Part shown: piece by piece, positions 48,737-61,031 of the stretch
Layout of the letters: each line of letters begins with the position of its first letter
Numbering within the stretch: the first letter of the stretch is position 1
Assembly (NCBI RefSeq): GCF_016415625.1
Contig: NZ_WBXP01000017.1
Location: 1-64,000, forward strand
From: Shimwellia pseudoproteus
GTDB lineage: Bacteria > Pseudomonadota > Gammaproteobacteria > Enterobacterales > Enterobacteriaceae
Length of the DNA: 64,000 nt
Direction: 5' to 3'
Program-made: the position numbers and the translations under genes
The notes under the pieces: model-generated
The model's database searches: none
What the model was told of the DNA's origin: nothing
Seen by the model: the letters and a program-made list of their open reading frames with translations, nothing else

Positions 48737-50068
48737 TTATAGGATAAAACGGCTCAGATCTTCATCTGCAACCAGTTCATCCAGATGCTTACCAACATAG
48801 TCGGCATCAATCACAATGCTCTGACCATTCAAGTCGCTGGCATCATAAGAGATGTCTTCCATCAGGCGCTCCAGCACGGTATGCAGGCGGCGGGCACCAA
48901 TGTTCTCTGCGCTCTCGTTCACCTGCCAGGCAGCCTGAGCAATGCGGCAGATGCCGTCCTGGGTAAAATCGATATTTACGCCTTCGGTTGCCATCAGCGC
49001 TTTGTACTGCACGGTGATTGACGCATTTGGCTCCGTCAGAATACGTTCGAAGTCGTTCGCCGTCAGGGCCTGCAATTCGACGCGGATTGGCAGACGACCC
49101 TGCAGTTCCGGGATAAGATCGGACGGGCTGGCGGTCTGGAACGCGCCGGAGGCGATAAACAGGATATGGTCGGTTTTGACCATCCCGTGTTTGGTGGAGA
49201 CGGTGCAGCCTTCTACCAGCGGCAGCAGGTCGCGCTGTACCCCTTCACGGGACACGTCTGGCCCCTGAGAGTTACCGCGTTTACAGATTTTGTCGATCTC
49301 ATCAATAAACACGATACCGTGCTGTTCAACAGCATCAATGGCCTGTTGTTTCAGCTCTTCCGGGTTAACCAGCTTGGCGGCTTCTTCTTCCACCAGCAGT
49401 TTCATGGCGTCTTTAATTTTCAGCTTACGCGGTTTTTGTTTCTGGCCGCCTAAGTTCTGGAACATGGACTGCAACTGGCTGGTCATCTCTTCCATGCCGG
49501 GAGGGGACATGATTTCAACGCCCATTGGCGCCGCGGCCAGATCGATTTCGATCTCTTTATCATCCAGCTCGCCTTCACGCAGTTTTTTGCGGAATGCCTG
49601 GCGTGCCGCAGACGGTTCTGCGGTGGCCTCTGACTGGCCCCAGTTATTTTTAGCCGGTGGGATAAGCACATCCAGAATACGTTCTTCCGCCAGTTCTTCG
49701 GCGCGGTAGCGATTCTTGTCGATGGACTGCATGCGCACCATTTTAACGGCGGCATCGGTCAGATCGCGGATGATAGAGTCAACTTCCTTCCCGACGTACC
49801 CGACTTCGGTGAATTTAGTCGCTTCAACTTTGATGAACGGCGCGTTGGCCAGTTTTGCCAGACGGCGGGCGATTTCTGTTTTACCAACGCCGGTCGGCCC
49901 GATCATCAGGATATTTTTAGGGGTAACTTCGTGGCGCAGCTCTTCATTCAGCTGCATACGGCGCCAGCGATTACGCAGGGCGATAGCCACAGAGCGTTTT
50001 GCCGCATCCTGGCCAATAATATGGTTGTTCAGCTCGCTGACAATTTCGCGTGGGGTCATTTCAGACAT
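48737..50068 (-). CDS. hslU: ATP-dependent protease ATPase subunit HslU
   Basis: HslU is the AAA+ unfoldase hexamer that feeds substrates to the HslV peptidase. The 443-aa length equals E. coli. The Walker A motif [13 protein letters not shown] is near residue 57, the pore loop KEVDSII near residue 90, the I domain about residues 110-240, Walker B in [12 protein letters not shown], and the C-terminal DLSRFIL that docks into HslV. It follows hslV by 11 nt. Confidence 0.98.
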   Translation of the reverse strand: MSEMTPREIVSELNNHIIGQDAAKRSVAIALRNRWRRMQLNEELRHEVTPKNILMIGPTGVGKTEIARRLAKLANAPFIKVEATKFTEVGYVGKEVDSIIRDLTDAAVKMVRMQSIDKNRYRAEELAEERILDVLIPPAKNNWGQSEATAEPSAARQAFRKKLREGELDDKEIEIDLAAAPMGVEIMSPPGMEEMTSQLQSMFQNLGGQKQKPRKLKIKDAMKLLVEEEAAKLVNPEELKQQAIDAVEQHGIVFIDEIDKICKRGNSQGPDVSREGVQRDLLPLVEGCTVSTKHGMVKTDHILFIASGAFQTASPSDLIPELQGRLPIRVELQALTANDFERILTEPNASITVQYKALMATEGVNIDFTQDGICRIAQAAWQVNESAENIGARRLHTVLERLMEDISYDASDLNGQSIVIDADYVGKHLDELVADEDLSRFIL

Positions 50069-50079
50069 GGGGGAGATCC

Positions 50080-50610
50080 TTACGCTTTAGACGGTAATTC
50101 TTCGATGGTTTGGAAATGGTTGGTGTAAATGCAGATGTCACCAGCAATTCCCAACGCTTTCTCCACGATGTCGTGGGCGCTTAAGTCGGTGTTTTCCAGC
50201 ATCGCACGGGCCGCGGCCTGGGCATATGGCCCACCGGAACCAATGGCTATAAGATCGTTTTCTGGCTGCACGACATCACCATTACCGGTGATGATCAGCG
50301 AGGCATTTTCGTCTGCCACCGCCAGCAAGGCTTCCAGTTTGCGCAGCATTCTGTCGGTGCGCCAGTCTTTCGCCAGCTCAACGGCGGCTTTTACCAGGTG
50401 TCCCTGATGCATTTCCAGTTTGCGTTCGAAGAGTTCAAACAAGGTGAAGGCATCCGCCGTTCCCCCGGCAAACCCGGCGATCACTTTATCGTTATACAGG
50501 CGACGGACTTTTTTCACGTTGCCTTTCATGACGGTATTACCCAATGTGGCCTGACCATCGCCACCAATTACCACGTGGCCATTACGGCGCACACTCACTA
50601 TTGTTGTCAC
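50080..50610 (-). CDS. hslV: ATP-dependent protease proteolytic subunit HslV
   Basis: HslV is the dodecameric peptidase of the HslUV complex, related to proteasome beta subunits. The protein begins [20 protein letters not shown]; Met removal exposes the catalytic N-terminal Thr. At 176 aa it matches E. coli, with [17 protein letters not shown] and the Gly-rich [13 protein letters not shown]. It is first in hslVU and preceded by a sigma-32 type promoter. Confidence 0.98.
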   Translation of the reverse strand: MTTIVSVRRNGHVVIGGDGQATLGNTVMKGNVKKVRRLYNDKVIAGFAGGTADAFTLFELFERKLEMHQGHLVKAAVELAKDWRTDRMLRKLEALLAVADENASLIITGNGDVVQPENDLIAIGSGGPYAQAAARAMLENTDLSAHDIVEKALGIAGDICIYTNHFQTIEELPSKA

Positions 50611-50644
50611 GGGCAGCCCCTTTATGAATAACTGAATATGGATG

Positions 50645-50671
50645 CCCCGTTTGCCGGTGAGGCAAACGGGG
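50645..50671 (-). other. 5' untranslated stem-loop of hslVU
   Basis: CCCCGTTTGCC and GGCAAACGGGG form a perfect 11-bp stem with a 5-nt loop. It begins about 16 nt downstream of the heat-shock -10, so it would be at the 5' end of the hslVU mRNA. E. coli hslVU carries a stem-loop at this position that stabilises the message. It could also act as the ftsN terminator. Confidence 0.7.
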
Positions 50672-50686
50672 AAACAGATGAAAGTA

Positions 50687-50715
50687 TAGATGGGGGGGAT
50701 TTTAGGGGTTTCAAC
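50687..50715 (-). promoter_or_regulatory. Sigma-32 heat-shock promoter of hslVU
   Basis: The reverse strand has GTTGAAA (-35, 50715-50709), a 13-bp spacer and CCCCATCTA (-10, 50695-50687), nearly the full sigma-32 consensus CTTGAAA-N13-CCCCATnTA. The -35 overlaps the ftsN stop codon. It fits the known heat induction of HslUV. Confidence 0.88.
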
Positions 50716-51673
50716 CCCCGGCAGAGAGACGAATGCAGTTTGGATGGCCCGCGGTTTTCAGGCGGCCCATGGTACCGTCCGCCGCATCTTTACCTTTCAC
50801 CGGGCCAATCACCACGCGATTCCAGCCGTTATTGGTGGTGATATGTGAGTCGAAACCTTCAAATGCCAGCTTGGCGCGTACCGTTTCTGCCTGTTCAGCC
50901 CCGCGGAAGGAACCGCACTGGATCATCCAGCGGCGGGTATCGGCTTTGTCTGCCGTCTTCGGTGAGGTTTCCTCCGTCACTGGTGCCGGTTTGCTGGCGG
51001 CGGTTTTCGGCGGCGTTTGCATCAGGTCCTGATAAGGCGGCTGGGCGGCGGGCTTGTGCTGCTGCACGTTGCGCGGCTGTTGGGCTGGCGCGGTGGCAAC
51101 ATTTCGTGGCTGTGGTGCCGGGGCCGGCTGCGGCATACTGCGCGGCTGGCTAACTGGTGGCACCGAGGCCATATTCTGCGGATGCTGCGCATTCCACTGG
51201 GCCTGGCGTTGCAGCGTTTGCTGGCGCTGGGCGGCGGTCTGCTCGTTCCAGGGCACTTCGCTGAGCTGGGTTGGCTGCTGGCGCATATCGGCCTGCATTT
51301 GTTCCAGCAACTGGCGCTGCTCATCAGTGAGCTGGCTCTGATTGGTTATCTCGCCGCCGGCGGTCGGTTCGGTAGGCGTGCGTACGCCTGGCTGGCGACC
51401 TTCCAGCTCTTTGATATAGCGCCAGCGCTCTTCGGGTTTCGGCGGCAGGCCGTTACCCGGTACTTTCTGGGTGGTCAGCGCTTCGCTTTCTTCCTTCTTA
51501 TGGTGAGTAATGAAATATAAACCACCAATGAAGATAACCAGCACTGCCGCAGCGATACCGATCACCATAGGAGAGACATTCGGCAAGCTGGGGTGTGCGC
51601 TCTTGCGTGAATTCGGTTTTTTGCGCCGCACGGTGGACGGTTGCCCGCGACGTACATAATCTCTTTGTGCCAC
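50711..51673 (-). CDS. ftsN: Cell division protein FtsN
   Basis: FtsN is a late, essential divisome protein that triggers septal peptidoglycan synthesis. The 320-aa protein (E. coli 319) has a short basic cytoplasmic tail ([12 protein letters not shown]), one membrane segment (about residues 34-55), periplasmic helices with [13 protein letters not shown], a long Gln/Pro/Ala-rich linker (about residues 115-240), and a C-terminal SPOR domain ([25 protein letters not shown]) that binds denuded glycan. Its stop codon lies in the hslVU -35 element. Confidence 0.97.
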   Translation of the reverse strand: MAQRDYVRRGQPSTVRRKKPNSRKSAHPSLPNVSPMVIGIAAAVLVIFIGGLYFITHHKKEESEALTTQKVPGNGLPPKPEERWRYIKELEGRQPGVRTPTEPTAGGEITNQSQLTDEQRQLLEQMQADMRQQPTQLSEVPWNEQTAAQRQQTLQRQAQWNAQHPQNMASVPPVSQPRSMPQPAPAPQPRNVATAPAQQPRNVQQHKPAAQPPYQDLMQTPPKTAASKPAPVTEETSPKTADKADTRRWMIQCGSFRGAEQAETVRAKLAFEGFDSHITTNNGWNRVVIGPVKGKDAADGTMGRLKTAGHPNCIRLSAGG

Positions 51674-51761
51674 TATCGTTTCGCTGTTGTCATTCGCATC
51701 TCAGCCCGCCATGTTACTTAAGGGGCGGGCCTTTGACCAGATTGCAAAGTCTTAATAGTGC

Positions 51762-52802
51762 TCATTTTGCTTGCAGAGCACGCGTTGACCCGCGTAAAAC
51801 CAGTTCGCAGTCCAGCAAACGGGAACCGCTCTCAACCACGTGGCCCTGTAACTGGTCAAGTAACAGTAGCATGGCCTGCTGACCAATCTCGAAGCGCGGC
51901 TGAGAAACCGTGGTCAGCGGAGGGTCACAGAACTGGGAGAGCGCAATATTATCAAAGCCAATAATAGACACATCTTCCGGTACTTTTAAACCGCGACGTT
52001 TAACCTGTGACAAGGCGCCCAGCGCCATGACATCACTGTGGCAAAACACCGCCGTGGGAGGCGTGGGCTGGTTCAGGAGTTGCTCCATGGCAGTGGCGCC
52101 CGCCTGATAGGTAAAATCACCGCGGGCAATATAGTGAGGGTCAACGGTGATTCCCCGGCGGCGCAGGGCCTGGACATACCCCTGTAGCCGGTAATGGCAC
52201 AGGGGCATTTCTTCCGGGCCGGCAATACAAGCAATACGCTGGTGCCCTTGATCCTGCAAATAAGACACCGCATTGAATGACGCGGTCAGGTTATCAATAT
52301 GGACCGTCGGCAGCTCCAGCTCCGGCGCAAATTCGTTGGCCATGACCATCGGCGGCAGATTGCGCTGTTCTTCTTTGCTGGCGTCAAAAGGCAGGCGCGA
52401 CCCCAGCAGCAACATACCGTCGATTTGCTTGGTAATGATCAGGTCAATAAAGGTCTTTTCCTGCTGATTCTGGTGTGCGCAATCACCAATCAGCACCAGG
52501 TATTGGTGTTCTGCGGCGGTCACTTCGATACCGCGAATGATCTCACTGAAAAAGGGATCGCAGATATCGGGTACGATGACCAGAATGGTGCGGGATTCGT
52601 TGCGTTTCATATTACGGCCCAGGGTGTGGGGTAAGTAGCCCACCTCAATGGCCGCCTGCTCAACTTTATTGCGTGTTGCCTGTGAAACTTTATCCGGGTT
52701 CATCAGGGCACGGGACACCGTGGCGGTGGAGACATTCGCTCTAAGGGCGACGTCTTTCATCGTCGCGGTGGCGGCAACCTGCTTATCTTGTTTCAACTTC
52801 AT
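51762..52802 (-). CDS. cytR: DNA-binding transcriptional regulator CytR
   Basis: CytR is a LacI-family repressor that acts with CRP on nucleoside uptake and catabolism genes and is induced by cytidine. The start MKLKQDKQVAATATMKDVALRAN gives 346 aa (E. coli 341). The helix-turn-helix MKDVALRANVSTATVSRAL is followed by the hinge and a periplasmic-binding-protein-like effector domain (FFSEIIRGIEV, MANEFAPE, GFDNIALSQFCDPPLTTV). A longer start 19 codons upstream is unsupported. A CRP-like site lies upstream. Confidence 0.96.
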   Translation of the reverse strand: MKLKQDKQVAATATMKDVALRANVSTATVSRALMNPDKVSQATRNKVEQAAIEVGYLPHTLGRNMKRNESRTILVIVPDICDPFFSEIIRGIEVTAAEHQYLVLIGDCAHQNQQEKTFIDLIITKQIDGMLLLGSRLPFDASKEEQRNLPPMVMANEFAPELELPTVHIDNLTASFNAVSYLQDQGHQRIACIAGPEEMPLCHYRLQGYVQALRRRGITVDPHYIARGDFTYQAGATAMEQLLNQPTPPTAVFCHSDVMALGALSQVKRRGLKVPEDVSIIGFDNIALSQFCDPPLTTVSQPRFEIGQQAMLLLLDQLQGHVVESGSRLLDCELVLRGSTRALQAK

Positions 52803-52844
52803 CTCCTCACACCTGCGCTCAATGGGCGTCGACACTTCCTGTTG

Positions 52845-52860
52845 TCTGATCGTGCTCACA
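52845..52860 (-). promoter_or_regulatory. CRP-like site upstream of cytR
   Basis: The reverse strand reads TGTGA-GCACGA-TCAGA, one mismatch from the CRP consensus TGTGA-N6-TCACA. It lies about 45-60 bp before the cytR start. E. coli cytR is controlled by CRP and by CytR itself, so the site is plausible. Confidence 0.55.
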
Positions 52861-52966
52861 TTTTTATCAGATATTCGGGTGGGGAGTTACAGTTCTTTCA
52901 GTGAAAGTGTGAACCAGGTTGAATTTTACACGGTTTATCGCACAGTTGGTTTTCTGTCCGGCGCGG

Positions 52967-55162
<2,196 letters not shown>

Positions 55163-55227
55163 TCAGGCTCCGGGCTGTGGAAAATCACGACACAGTGTAC
55201 ACTGTGCCCCTGAAAAAACGGATCAGA

Positions 55228-55256
55228 TTGCATAGGGCAAGAAGACTCTGTATAAT
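55228..55256 (+). promoter_or_regulatory. Sigma-70 promoter of rpmE
   Basis: TTGCAT (55228-55233) and a perfect TATAAT (55251-55256) are exactly 17 bp apart and face rpmE, giving a leader of about 105 nt. Confidence 0.75.
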
Positions 55257-55366
55257 TCGCCGCCTTTGATGCGCGATTTTCGCCTTCAATATACATCATT
55301 ATCAACCACGCGTGGTGTCTGGCGTTAGGGCTGGAAGAGCGACGCGGCCTTAGACTGAGGTTTCCC

Positions 55367-55579
55367 ATGAAACAAGGTATTCACCCGAATTACACTGAAA
55401 TTACTGCAACCTGTTCTTGCGGTAATGTTATCAAAACCCGCTCTACTGTGGGTCACGACCTGAACCTGGACGTCTGTGGCAAATGCCACCCGTTCTTCAC
55501 TGGTAAACAGCGTGTTGTTGATACCGGTGGTCGTGTTGAGCGTTTCAACAAACGTTTCAGCATCCCGGGCAGCAAATAA
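55367..55579 (+). CDS. rpmE: 50S ribosomal protein L31 (zinc-binding form)
   Basis: The 70-aa protein starts [20 protein letters not shown] and has the four Cys of the zinc-containing L31 type (CSC near residues 16-18 and CGKC near 37-40). Enterics often have a second, Cys-free paralogue made under zinc starvation; it is not in the window. Length and sequence match E. coli. A strong bidirectional terminator follows. Confidence 0.97.
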   Translation: MKQGIHPNYTEITATCSCGNVIKTRSTVGHDLNLDVCGKCHPFFTGKQRVVDTGGRVERFNKRFSIPGSK

Positions 55580-55591
55580 GTTGCACGAATC

Positions 55592-55619
55592 AAAAAAAGC
55601 GCCTGCGGGCGCTTTTTTT
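55592..55619. terminator. Bidirectional terminator between rpmE and metJ
   Basis: AAAAAAAGCGCC and GGCGCTTTTTTT pair around TGCG, with A and T runs on both sides, so it serves convergent rpmE and metJ. Confidence 0.92.
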
Positions 55620-55636
55620 GTTTCTGCCGCCGGGAA

Positions 55637-55954
55637 TTAGTATTCCCAGGTGTCCGGGTCTATCCCCAGTTCACGCATCAGCACTTTTGCCGCTTCCGGA
55701 ATCTCATCACTACGTTCTTTACGCAGATCTTCATCATTGGGTAATGGCTGCCCGGTAAACGCATGCAGGAACGCTTCACACAGCAATTCACTATTTGTTG
55801 CGTGGCGCAGGTTGTTTACCTGACGACGAGTGCGTTCATCTGTAAGGATCTTCAGTACTTTCAGTGGAATGGAAACTGTGATCTTCTTAACCTGTTCGCT
55901 TTTCTTACCGTGCTCAGCATAAGGGCTGATATATTCGCCGCTCCATTCAGCCAT
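55637..55954 (-). CDS. metJ: Methionine regulon repressor MetJ
   Basis: MetJ is a ribbon-helix-helix repressor that binds tandem met boxes with S-adenosylmethionine as corepressor. The 105-aa length matches E. coli. The DNA-contacting beta strand [12 protein letters not shown] is at about residues 22-33, followed by the dimer helices ([22 protein letters not shown]). It is divergent from metBL, with three met boxes in the gap. Met boxes also precede metF. Confidence 0.98.
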   Translation of the reverse strand: MAEWSGEYISPYAEHGKKSEQVKKITVSIPLKVLKILTDERTRRQVNNLRHATNSELLCEAFLHAFTGQPLPNDEDLRKERSDEIPEAAKVLMRELGIDPDTWEY

Positions 55955-56144
55955 GGGATACCTTTAATCCTCTCAATTGTTATTGTGCGCAGCATTCGCC
56001 TGCCAGGGCGGTGCCAGCCAGAATTATTACGTGTATGCAGTGCAGGATAAAGCGTTTTGCCACTGCCTGCGCGGTTTTAGCGCGCTAAAGCGTATAATTT
56101 TAACGGCTATTCGCTATTTGCTCAATCTATACGCAAAGAAGTTT

Positions 56145-56168
56145 AGATGTCCAGATGTATTGACGTCC
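56145..56168. promoter_or_regulatory. Three tandem met boxes between metJ and metB
   Basis: Three contiguous 8-mers AGATGTCC, AGATGTAT and TGACGTCC match the AGACGTCT met box consensus at 6, 5 and 6 positions. They would bind cooperative MetJ dimers and repress metJ and metBL together. Confidence 0.85.
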
Positions 56169-56188
56169 ATAATCACAATGATTACTCT
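56160..56188 (+). promoter_or_regulatory. metBL promoter overlapping the third met box
   Basis: TTGACG (56160-56165), a 17-bp spacer and TACTCT (56183-56188) face metB. The -35 hexamer lies inside the third met box, so bound MetJ would block polymerase directly. Confidence 0.6.
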
Positions 56189-56231
56189 GAAGGCTAAATG
56201 TTACCCGACAAGCCAGGATATATAACCGATC

Positions 56232-57392
56232 ATGACGCGTAAACAGGCCACCATCGCAGTACGTAGCGGTTTAAATAACGACGAGCAGTTTGGCTGTGTT
56301 GTTCCTCCTATTCACCTGTCCAGTACCTATAATTTCACCGGATTCAATGAACCCCGTGCCCATGACTATTCACGGCGCGGTAACCCGACGCGTGATGTGG
56401 TGCAGCGGGCGCTGGCAGAATTGGAGGGGGGCGCCGGTGCGGTGTTGACCAGTACCGGGATGTCTGCCATTCATTTAGTCACCACGGTATACCTTAAACC
56501 GGGCGATTTGCTGGTGGCGCCTCATGACTGTTATGGGGGCAGTTATCGTCTGTTCGATAGCCTGGCGGCGCGGGGCTGCTACCGGGTGCTGTTTGTGGAT
56601 CAGGGGGATGATGCCGCCCTGGCCGCAGCCCTGGCGGAGAAACCCAAACTGGTATTGGTAGAAAGTCCGAGTAATCCGCTGTTACGCGTGGTCGATATCG
56701 CGAAAATCTGTGGTCTGGCCCGGGACGCGGGGGCGATCAGCGTGGTAGACAACACCTTCCTGAGCCCGGCATTACAAAACCCGCTGGCGCTGGGGGCCGA
56801 CCTGGTGGTGCATTCCTGCACCAAATACCTTAATGGCCACTCTGATGTGGTTGCCGGGGTGGTGATTGCCAAAGATGCCGGGCAAGTGACAGAGCTGGCC
56901 TGGTGGGCGAATAATATTGGTGTCACCGGCGGGGCGTTTGATAGCTACCTGCTGCTGCGTGGGTTGCGGACCCTGGGGCCGCGCATGGAAGTGGCCCAGC
57001 GCAATGCGCAGGCGATTGTCGGCTATTTACAGTCCCAGCCGCTGGTGAAAAAACTGTATCATCCGTCATTGCCGGAAAACCCAGGCCACGAGATTGCTGC
57101 ACGCCAGCAGAAGGGCTTCGGGGCAATGTTGAGTTTTGAGCTGAACGGTGATGAGCAGACATTACGCCGCTTTCTGAGCGGGCTGTCTCTGTTTACACTG
57201 GCAGAATCTTTGGGCGGGGTGGAGAGTCTGATTTCCCACGCTGCGACCATGACCCACGCCGGTATGGCGCCAGAGGCGCGTACGGCAGCGGGCATTTCCG
57301 ACATGCTGTTACGTATTTCCACAGGTATTGAAGACAGTGATGATTTAATTGCTGACCTGGAAAATGGCTTCCAGGCAGCAGCAAAGGGGTAA
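56232..57392 (+). CDS. metB: Cystathionine gamma-synthase
   Basis: MetB joins O-succinylhomoserine and cysteine to cystathionine in methionine synthesis. The 386-aa PLP enzyme (E. coli length) has YSRRGNPTRDVVQ, the substrate/PLP patch STGMSAIHLVTT, and the PLP Lys in HSCTKYLNGHSDVVAG near residue 198. It is first in metBL; the metL ATG follows after 2 nt. Confidence 0.98.
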   Translation: MTRKQATIAVRSGLNNDEQFGCVVPPIHLSSTYNFTGFNEPRAHDYSRRGNPTRDVVQRALAELEGGAGAVLTSTGMSAIHLVTTVYLKPGDLLVAPHDCYGGSYRLFDSLAARGCYRVLFVDQGDDAALAAALAEKPKLVLVESPSNPLLRVVDIAKICGLARDAGAISVVDNTFLSPALQNPLALGADLVVHSCTKYLNGHSDVVAGVVIAKDAGQVTELAWWANNIGVTGGAFDSYLLLRGLRTLGPRMEVAQRNAQAIVGYLQSQPLVKKLYHPSLPENPGHEIAARQQKGFGAMLSFELNGDEQTLRRFLSGLSLFTLAESLGGVESLISHAATMTHAGMAPEARTAAGISDMLLRISTGIEDSDDLIADLENGFQAAAKG

Positions 57393-57394
57393 GC

Positions 57395-59827
57395 ATGAGT
57401 GTTTCAGCGCCTGCAGAGACGACGGGTCGTCAACTGCATAAATTTGGTGGCAGCAGTCTGGCCGATGTGAAGTGTTACCTGCGTGTGGCAGGGATTATGG
57501 CCGATTATTCCCGTCCCGGTGACATGATGGTGGTGTCGGCCGCAGGGAGTACCACCAACCAGTTGATAAGCTGGCTGAAACTCAGCCAGACCGATCGCCT
57601 GTCTGCTCATCAGGTTCAGCAAGCCCTGCGTCGTTATCAGATTGAGCTTATCAGCGGCCTGTTACCCGCGGATGCGGCTGAAATACTGATTAACCGCTTT
57701 GTGCATGATCTTGAGCGGCTGGCGGGGCTGCTGGACGGTAAGATTACCGACGCGATTTATGCGGAAGTGGTGGGCCACGGCGAAATTTGGTCTGCCCGCC
57801 TGATGGCGGCGGTGTTGATCCAGCAAGGTATGGAAGCTGCCTGGCTGGATGCCCGTGATTTTCTGCGCGCCGAACGCGCCGCCCAGCCTCAGGTTGATGA
57901 AGGGTTGTCCTGGCCGCTGCTGCAACAGCTGATGGCGCAACATCCGAATAAGCGCCTGGTGGTGACCGGGTTTATCTGCCGCAATAACGCCGGTGAGACT
58001 GTCCTGCTGGGGCGTAATGGTTCTGACTATTCTGCGACCCAGGTCGGCGCGCTAGCGGGCGCTAACCGGGTAACCATCTGGAGCGATGTCGCCGGGGTGT
58101 ACAGTGCGGACCCGCGTAAAGTAAAAGACGCCTGCCTGCTGCCGCTGTTACGGCTGGATGAAGCCAGCGAACTGGCCCGCCTGGCGGCGCCGGTACTGCA
58201 CGCCCGCACGTTGCAGCCGGTCTCCGGCAGTGACGTTGACCTGCAACTGCGCTGTAGCTACACCCCGGAGCAGGGCTCCACCCGTATTGAGCGCGTGCTG
58301 GCCTCCGGCACGGGGGCCCGTATCGTGACCAGCCATGACGGCGTGTGCCTGATTGAGTACCGGGTCCCGGCTGGCCAGGATGTCAAACTGGCCCTGAAAG
58401 ATATCGACAGTGTCCTGAAGCGTATGCAGGTGCGCCCTCTGGCAACCGGCGTACACCCGGATCGCCATCTGCTGCAATTCTGCTACACTGCAGAGGTTGC
58501 CGATAGCGCATTGCAGATCCTCCAGGAGGACGATTTGCCGGGTGAGCTGACCCTGCGTGAAGGGCTGGCGCTGGTGGCGATGGTGGGGGCCGGTGTCTGC
58601 CGTAACCCGCTGCACGGCCACCGTTTCTGGCAGCAACTGAAAGATCAGCCGGTGGAGTTTGTCTGGCAGTCCGAAGAGGGGATAAGCCTGGTGGCGGTGC
58701 TGCGCGGCGGCCCAACTGAGAGCCTGATCCAGGGGCTACACCAGTCGTTATTCCGCGCGGAGAAACGTATTGGCCTGGTGCTGTTTGGTAAAGGCAATAT
58801 CGGCTCCCGCTGGCTGGAACTGTTTGCCCGGGAGCAGGAAACGCTTTCTGCCCGCACCGGGTTTGAGTTCGTGCTCGCCGGGGTGGTGGATAGCCGCCGC
58901 AGCTTGCTGAATTATCAGGGCCTGAACGCCAGCCGCGCCCTGGCCTTTTTTAATGATGATGCCATTGAGCAGGATGAAGAAGAACTGTTCCAGTGGATGC
59001 GTAACCATCCTTATGATGACCTGGTGGTGCTGGATGTGACCGCCAGCGAGGAGCTGGCCGATCGCTATCTGGATTTCGCCAGCCACGGCTTCCATGTTAT
59101 CAGCGCCAATAAACTGGCCGGGGCCAGCGGCAGCCAGCAGTATCGCCAGATTCGCGATGCGTTTGCCAAAACCGGCCGCCACTGGCTGTATAACGCCACC
59201 GTAGGCGCGGGCTTGCCGGTGAACCACACGGTACGTGATTTGCGCGACAGCGGGGATACTATCCTGTCGCTGAGCGGGATCTTCTCCGGCACGCTCTCCT
59301 GGCTATTCCTGCAATTTGACGGAACGGTGCCGTTTACCGATCTGGTGGATCAGGCATGGCAGCAAGGGCTGACAGAGCCCGATCCGCGGGTTGACCTGTC
59401 CGGTAAGGACGTGATGCGTAAACTGGTGATTCTGGCCCGTGAAGCCGGCTACGATATCGAGCCGGATCAAGTGCGGGTTGAGTCCCTGGTCCCCCAGGGC
59501 TGTGAAGCGGGATCGGTCGATTTCTTCTTTGAAAATGGCGACGCCCTGAATGAGCAGATGGTCCAGCGGCTGGAGGCTGCCCAGGAGATGGGGCTGGTGC
59601 TGCGCTATGTGGCGCGCTTTGACGCTAACGGCAAGGCCCGGGTAGGGGTTGAGGCTGTCCGCCCGGAACACCCGCTGGCGGCGCTGCTGCCCTGCGATAA
59701 CGTGTTTGCCATTGAGAGCCGCTGGTATCGCGATAACCCGCTGGTGATCCGCGGGCCAGGTGCCGGGCGCGATGTAACCGCCGGGGCGATTCAGTCTGAT
59801 ATTAACCGGCTGGCGCAGTTGCTGTGA
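57395..59827 (+). CDS. metL: Bifunctional aspartokinase II/homoserine dehydrogenase II
   Basis: MetL catalyses the first and third steps of the aspartate pathway towards methionine. The 810-aa protein equals E. coli. The aspartokinase domain (about residues 1-280) starts HKFGGSSLADVKCY and has LLGRNGSDYSATQVGA; a regulatory ACT-like region follows (about 300-460); the homoserine dehydrogenase domain (from about 465) has LVLFGKGNIGSRW, SANKLAGA and the catalytic NATVGAGLPVNHTVRDL. Unlike ThrA it is not known to be threonine-inhibited. It is followed by a strong terminator. Confidence 0.98.
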   Translation: MSVSAPAETTGRQLHKFGGSSLADVKCYLRVAGIMADYSRPGDMMVVSAAGSTTNQLISWLKLSQTDRLSAHQVQQALRRYQIELISGLLPADAAEILINRFVHDLERLAGLLDGKITDAIYAEVVGHGEIWSARLMAAVLIQQGMEAAWLDARDFLRAERAAQPQVDEGLSWPLLQQLMAQHPNKRLVVTGFICRNNAGETVLLGRNGSDYSATQVGALAGANRVTIWSDVAGVYSADPRKVKDACLLPLLRLDEASELARLAAPVLHARTLQPVSGSDVDLQLRCSYTPEQGSTRIERVLASGTGARIVTSHDGVCLIEYRVPAGQDVKLALKDIDSVLKRMQVRPLATGVHPDRHLLQFCYTAEVADSALQILQEDDLPGELTLREGLALVAMVGAGVCRNPLHGHRFWQQLKDQPVEFVWQSEEGISLVAVLRGGPTESLIQGLHQSLFRAEKRIGLVLFGKGNIGSRWLELFAREQETLSARTGFEFVLAGVVDSRRSLLNYQGLNASRALAFFNDDAIEQDEEELFQWMRNHPYDDLVVLDVTASEELADRYLDFASHGFHVISANKLAGASGSQQYRQIRDAFAKTGRHWLYNATVGAGLPVNHTVRDLRDSGDTILSLSGIFSGTLSWLFLQFDGTVPFTDLVDQAWQQGLTEPDPRVDLSGKDVMRKLVILAREAGYDIEPDQVRVESLVPQGCEAGSVDFFFENGDALNEQMVQRLEAAQEMGLVLRYVARFDANGKARVGVEAVRPEHPLAALLPCDNVFAIESRWYRDNPLVIRGPGAGRDVTAGAIQSDINRLAQLL

Positions 59828-59862
59828 TCGGCGCATAACGTGCTGAATTAACTCCCCCGAAG

Positions 59863-59889
59863 CGGGCAGGCGTGAGCCTGCCCGTTTTT
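59863..59889 (+). terminator. Rho-independent terminator of metBL
   Basis: CGGGCAGGC and GCCTGCCCG pair around GTGA and are followed by five Ts. It lies 36 bp after the metL stop. Confidence 0.92.
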
Positions 59890-59981
59890 ATTTGTATGGT
59901 GAGGGGTATTCACGTTATCTGAAAATTCCTCACTGACAGGGATGATAATTTTGTTGACGGCTTGTCACTTTTCCGTCATTT

Positions 59982-60013
59982 TTACATCTGGACGTCTAAA
60001 CGGATAGACGGCA
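59982..60013. promoter_or_regulatory. Four tandem met boxes upstream of metF
   Basis: Consecutive 8-mers TTACATCT, GGACGTCT, AAACGGAT and AGACGGCA match the AGACGTCT consensus at about 4, 7, 4 and 6 positions. The arrangement matches the known MetJ operator of E. coli metF and lies 42-73 bp before the metF start. Confidence 0.85.
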
Positions 60014-60051
60014 AACACAACACTAATTATTAGAAGCGATTGATGAGGTAA

Positions 60052-60942
<891 letters not shown>

Positions 60943-60977
60943 TTCCCCCACGCCGTAACCGGTGTGTCACCCAATAA

Positions 60978-61000
60978 AAAGCCACCCAAAGGGTGGCTTT
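60978..61000. terminator. Bidirectional terminator between metF and eptC
   Basis: AAAGCCACCC and GGGTGGCTTT pair perfectly around AAA, with further As before. It serves convergent metF and eptC. Confidence 0.88.
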
Positions 61001-61031
61001 GTCATTTCAGATGGGTCAGGTCAGGCGGGCG

